A DNA stretch of 64,000 nucleotides from Penium margaritaceum (Eukaryota; Streptophyta; Zygnematophyceae; Desmidiales; Peniaceae): contig SZWC01001514.1 in assembly GCA_023375785.1 (NCBI GenBank), positions 105,855 to 169,854 of the forward strand, read 5' to 3'. A program made the translations under genes and the position numbers. The notes under the pieces were generated by a model. That model had not been told where the DNA came from, did no database searches, and saw only the letters and a list, made by a program, of their open reading frames with translations. Numbering within the stretch: position 1 is the first letter of the stretch; each line of letters starts with the position of its first letter. Below, piece after piece: positions 60,901 through 64,000 of the stretch.

Positions 60901-60966
60901 CAGGATGCCGCAAAGAAAGCCGACAATACTCCATATCGACAACATGATTGCCATCAGTCTGACCCC

Positions 60967-61457
60967 ATGATGACTTTTCCAAGTCAAAGTCAACCCCAAG
61001 TCGGAATTCGAAAGTCGGACATCACCATGTTGGCAAAAGTCGGTCAAAGTCGATTTTGCATAAGCACCCAAACATGCCATAAATTGCACCTAGTCACTCT
61101 CAACATGTGGCTTTGAAGGTATTTTTCAACTAACATGTTGCATCAGATACTAAGTACAATACACTCATTCAATTGTGTTTCAATGCCTAGACCATTCCAC
61201 CTTGCATTTCTACACATTCTGTCCCTACATCCTGCCTTGGATGAACCATCCATGGCAGAAGTGAGTAGATGGAAGTGAGTGTATAGAAATCATTCTATCT
61301 GCTCTCATATAGTCCAAGCATCCATTACATGCTATGGTTATATTCTCATTCTTGGAAATCACCAAAAAAATCTGGAGAATGCTTGAATGCAATGCAATAA
61401 AACTGGACATTGAAAAGAATAAGATGGCATTGGAACTTTCACAGCACAGACATATCC
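60967..61457. other. Spacer between element E and the hAT gene
   Basis: No coding signal. AAGTCAAAGTC/AAGTCGG words recur at 60980-61050. The left end of the hAT transposon may lie here (for instance near 60955, where CAGTCTGAC occurs), but the partner end is outside the window. Confidence 0.35.
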
Positions 61458-64000
61458 TCAGGTCTTGCGTGCTCTCTTGCCAGCCTTGGCAGAAGGAGCC
61501 TTGGCAGCAGCAGCCTTGCTAGCACTATCCTTGGCAGTTGCAGCCTTTGCAGCAGCAGCCTTGGCTGCTGTTGCTGTATTTAGAGCAGCTGTCCTAGCAG
61601 CAGCTGCCTGGGATGAACCAGCCATGACAGATGTGTCAGACTGCCCAATGGCCCTGGCAGAAGCATGATGAGCTACAGATGCTGTTGCTGCTGTTGTGGA
61701 TGGGTTTTGACACAGTTGAAGTCCCACCGCCTACACCAGCAGCTGCTGCACTTCCAGGATGTCACCCCCAGGATTTGCTGCAGCTTGCTCCAACTCCAAA
61801 GCAACCTCCACATCCTTCCGCTTCTACACACCAAGGTGTAGAATCCTTCCAACTTCCTTCTCAGCTGTTCGCTCGTCCTCCTCAACCTCCTCTACTTCCT
61901 CTGCCTCTTCACTATCATCATCACCCCCCTCCATTTCCTCCTCTCCATCATCTTCAGAATCCTCCTCTTCCTCTAATGTCGCCACTCCTGCACCAACAGC
62001 TTCAGCACCCTCACCACGTGCATCCTCTCCACCAACAGCACCAGCATCTCCTGCTCTAGCTTCAGCACCCTCGCCACTAGCACCTCTTTCCTCCAACCAG
62101 ACCTCATCATCATCACCGGCATCGGCAATGAGGAGGTCCCACACCTAGTCCTCTCCGTCTTTGTCGTCTGCATCACCAATCTCTCCATCTGCTTCACTCC
62201 CACTCTCAGCTTCGTCGTCCTCTGTTGCTTTCAAGATTTTGGCAGTGAGGGTGTGTGCCTTTGTTTAGGTGGACGTTCACCCGCATCAGCAGCTCCAGTG
62301 TGCTGACCTTTAACCTGTTGCATTGTTGTACGATCAGTCTCATGCTGTCTCGTGCTGTCTACATCAGCTTGTGCTTTGAGAACACATGTTCAATGAATGA
62401 ACTGCATGGTTTTACAAGCAGTCTCATGGATAATGCACGGAGAACAAAGAGACTTGTCATGAACCTAGCATGCCAGCGGAAAGCTGGCATGTCACCAGCC
62501 ACCACCTGCTGCACTACTGCCTCTGCCTTGTCTACGTCCTTGGCACGAGAGGGGCCATTGTCGCACGTCACCCGTGCATTCTCAAACCCCTCTAGCTCTT
62601 TCTCAAGAGCCTCAATGTCCTTTTCAGGCACAAGGGCCGCAACCACCACGTTCCATGCCTCAACCATCTTCTCGTCACCGTCAAATTTGTGCCCAAAGTG
62701 CATCGGATGCACACGACGTGCAGCAGCAATTACAGGACAGTTCATCTGGTTATCCCACCGCCAGCTCAGCCGCTCCAATGCAACCTTGACCCAGGCTAGG
62801 TTGCACGGTGCACGCTTGCGTCCACGTGCAAGCCCAAGCTTTTGCACAACCTCTGTTGTATCCGGTAGGATCTCGTAGAAAATGCCTACAGTTCCGCCGG
62901 CAACATCAGCCTTGCGCAATGCAAGCACAAACGGCATCATGAGTTTCATCAGCGCCTTCACCTGGAGCCAGAACACACCCATCCTGATAATGCGGTGCGC
63001 TTCCTTCTTCTTCGCTTTCCAGCCAGCGTCCCTGCCATCTCCCATCTGCTGCCATTTTTCACTTGCCATTAGCTTCTGCAAAACATCCTTCATGTCCAAG
63101 AGGCGGCTCAGCATCCTGTGGACAGATGCAAAACATGTTGTAGCAGCTGGAAGGAGCACCCTGCCCCCGGACTCTGACTTCAACCAGGACCTCAGGAGGT
63201 CCTTGTTCCTGAAAAATGTCACCACTTTCTCACACTTGCTTATGACAGCCTGTCCCCGTTCCGTCTTCCCCATGTCCTTCAGGCACAAGTCGAGACTGTG
63301 ACAGACACATTGAGAGAAGAAGACAGCAGGGTACTTCACGCGCAAAGCCTCATGCGCCTTCTTGTTAGTGCTTGCGTTGTCCGTGATTACCAGGATTACC
63401 TTCTCAGGTCCCACCTCAGTGGTGGCCTGGTCAATAACGCAAGCCACATGGTTGGCATCACGGACCAAGCTACACACGTCACGGTTGAAGAGGTGAGCAA
63501 ACCCCTCGGCATTGGAGGCCATGGCCGAGTACATTGGGTGGATCTGGATGTCGCTCCACTCGTCCACCCCGAGGGAGACGTCGAAAATGTCCCAGTCGCT
63601 CCGCAGTGGTGCCTCCATGTCGGCAAGCTCCCTATCCAGTGCAGGGAGAATCTCCTCTTTCACTCTGTCCTTGCTTAGTAACCTAAAACCGCCTGTTGTC
63701 TTCCGGGAATCCTCCACAAGCTCCAGCACGCAAGAGACCCGGCAGAAGGAGATGGGTAAGGCATTCTTGGCCATGATTCTTACAATGGTTTTCTGGCATT
63801 CCGAGTTGGCAGCGTTTGCGAGATGCTCCGACATCAAGCTCTGCCTGGCTGAGCTGAGAGAGGCTGCTGAGGCAGGAGTGCCCATGAAGATAGGGCTGAA
63901 AGAAGGGACATTGCACGACTGTGAAGTTGCCAGCTGCTGCTACTGCTCACCAGGCGTCTGCTGGACACCAACTGCTGCTCGTGCCTGCTCACGCTGTCGC
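61458..64000 (-). pseudogene. hAT-superfamily transposase (DUF659 type), degraded, continues past the right edge
   Basis: The main frame (62359-63885, 508 codons) carries a DUF659/RNase H-like core: VDEWSD (Asp near 108), VITDNAS (Asp 169) and FFSQCVCHSLDLCLKDMGK. It continues to the start of a hAT dimerisation region (SSFIEHVFSKHK). The frame is also open upstream to the window edge, so the N-terminus, probably with a BED finger, is missing. Downstream, after TAG at 62359 and one frameshift at about 62250, the sequence continues as a Glu/Asp-rich segment (61824-62144), then KRKDVEVALELEQAAANPGG, then an Ala/Lys tail ending GKRARKT and TGA at 61458. In-frame TAGs lie at 63940, 62359, 62145, 61824 and 61731. 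Cut-and-paste transposase by family; non-functional as written. Confidence 0.85.

Larger units (their letters stand above)
55864..60966 (+). mobile_element. Ty1/copia retrotransposon (element E), 3'-truncated fossil
   Basis: On +: 721-base 5' LTR, primer site, gag (from ATG 56652; FDGNGCPLWRWRFEVYLHEKG), knuckle and protease (CGKNCHYA; VIDSGSSRHTQC, about 57490), a non-coding insert, LHMPNFGINLLSVSRLT, GAG-pre-integrase (LWHRCLCHIAPSP), integrase (NDVCGPLKSSIGGARYF, about 58480), RT (GSKWIFKKKLIKEGEVERYK; VLYVDDLILVSS, about 60180) and RNase H to about 60960. It ends within RNase H, and no 3' LTR follows. The coding part is broken in about ten places. Confidence 0.88.

Overview
The window is nuclear DNA of a repeat-rich eukaryote, most likely in the green-plant lineage. 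The signs are a chromodomain-bearing Ty3/gypsy element, several Ty1/copia elements primed by initiator-Met tRNA, a DUF659/hAT transposase gene, GT-AG splice signals and very long simple-sequence tracts. A charophyte-type alga is my guess, held weakly. I see no rRNA gene, no canonical tRNA, no CRISPR and no intact host gene. Long open frames in simple sequence are artefacts of repeat units whose length is a multiple of three.

Layout. 1-1350: hexamer satellites in both orientations, closing in a perfect 30-bp palindrome. 1.4-11.8 kb: mostly AT-rich DNA without recognisable genes, with one copy of a fold-back repeat (7.9-8.2 kb), a purine tract and a tRNA-like stretch. 11.8-15.7 kb: about 4 kb of almost continuous low complexity (9-bp minisatellite, CACTCN, CT, CA and GT tracts). 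16.9-18.3 kb: a degenerate tandem array with a period near 190 bp. 18.3-30.9 kb: a decayed, unrecognised gene on + split by a 10.2-kb Ty1/copia element with a GAAGA target duplication; that element carries an unusually long 3' region holding a CACTA-like inverted-repeat element. 31.5-32.1 kb: six stem-loops in about 440 bp, related to the repeat at 7.9 kb. 32-42 kb: gene-poor, with two solo LTRs (38.7 and 41.2 kb) and a second copy of a repeat first seen at 16.6 kb.

42.1-61 kb is a retrotransposon nest: a 5'-truncated copia element on minus; a structurally complete chromovirus-type gypsy element on minus (46245-52306) with ATATG target duplications; and two copia elements on + (53.0-55.9 and 55.9-61.0 kb), the second starting with an LTR that directly abuts the first. 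61.4-64 kb (continuing past the right edge): a degraded hAT-type transposase gene on minus, with an acidic middle and an Ala/Lys-rich tail.

Every coding sequence seen here is a mobile-element remnant or a decayed gene, so no working pathway can be described. The unifying theme is insertion and decay. In the non-viral coding remnants the premature stops are almost all explainable as C-to-T changes at Gln or Arg codons, which fits cytosine-methylation decay.
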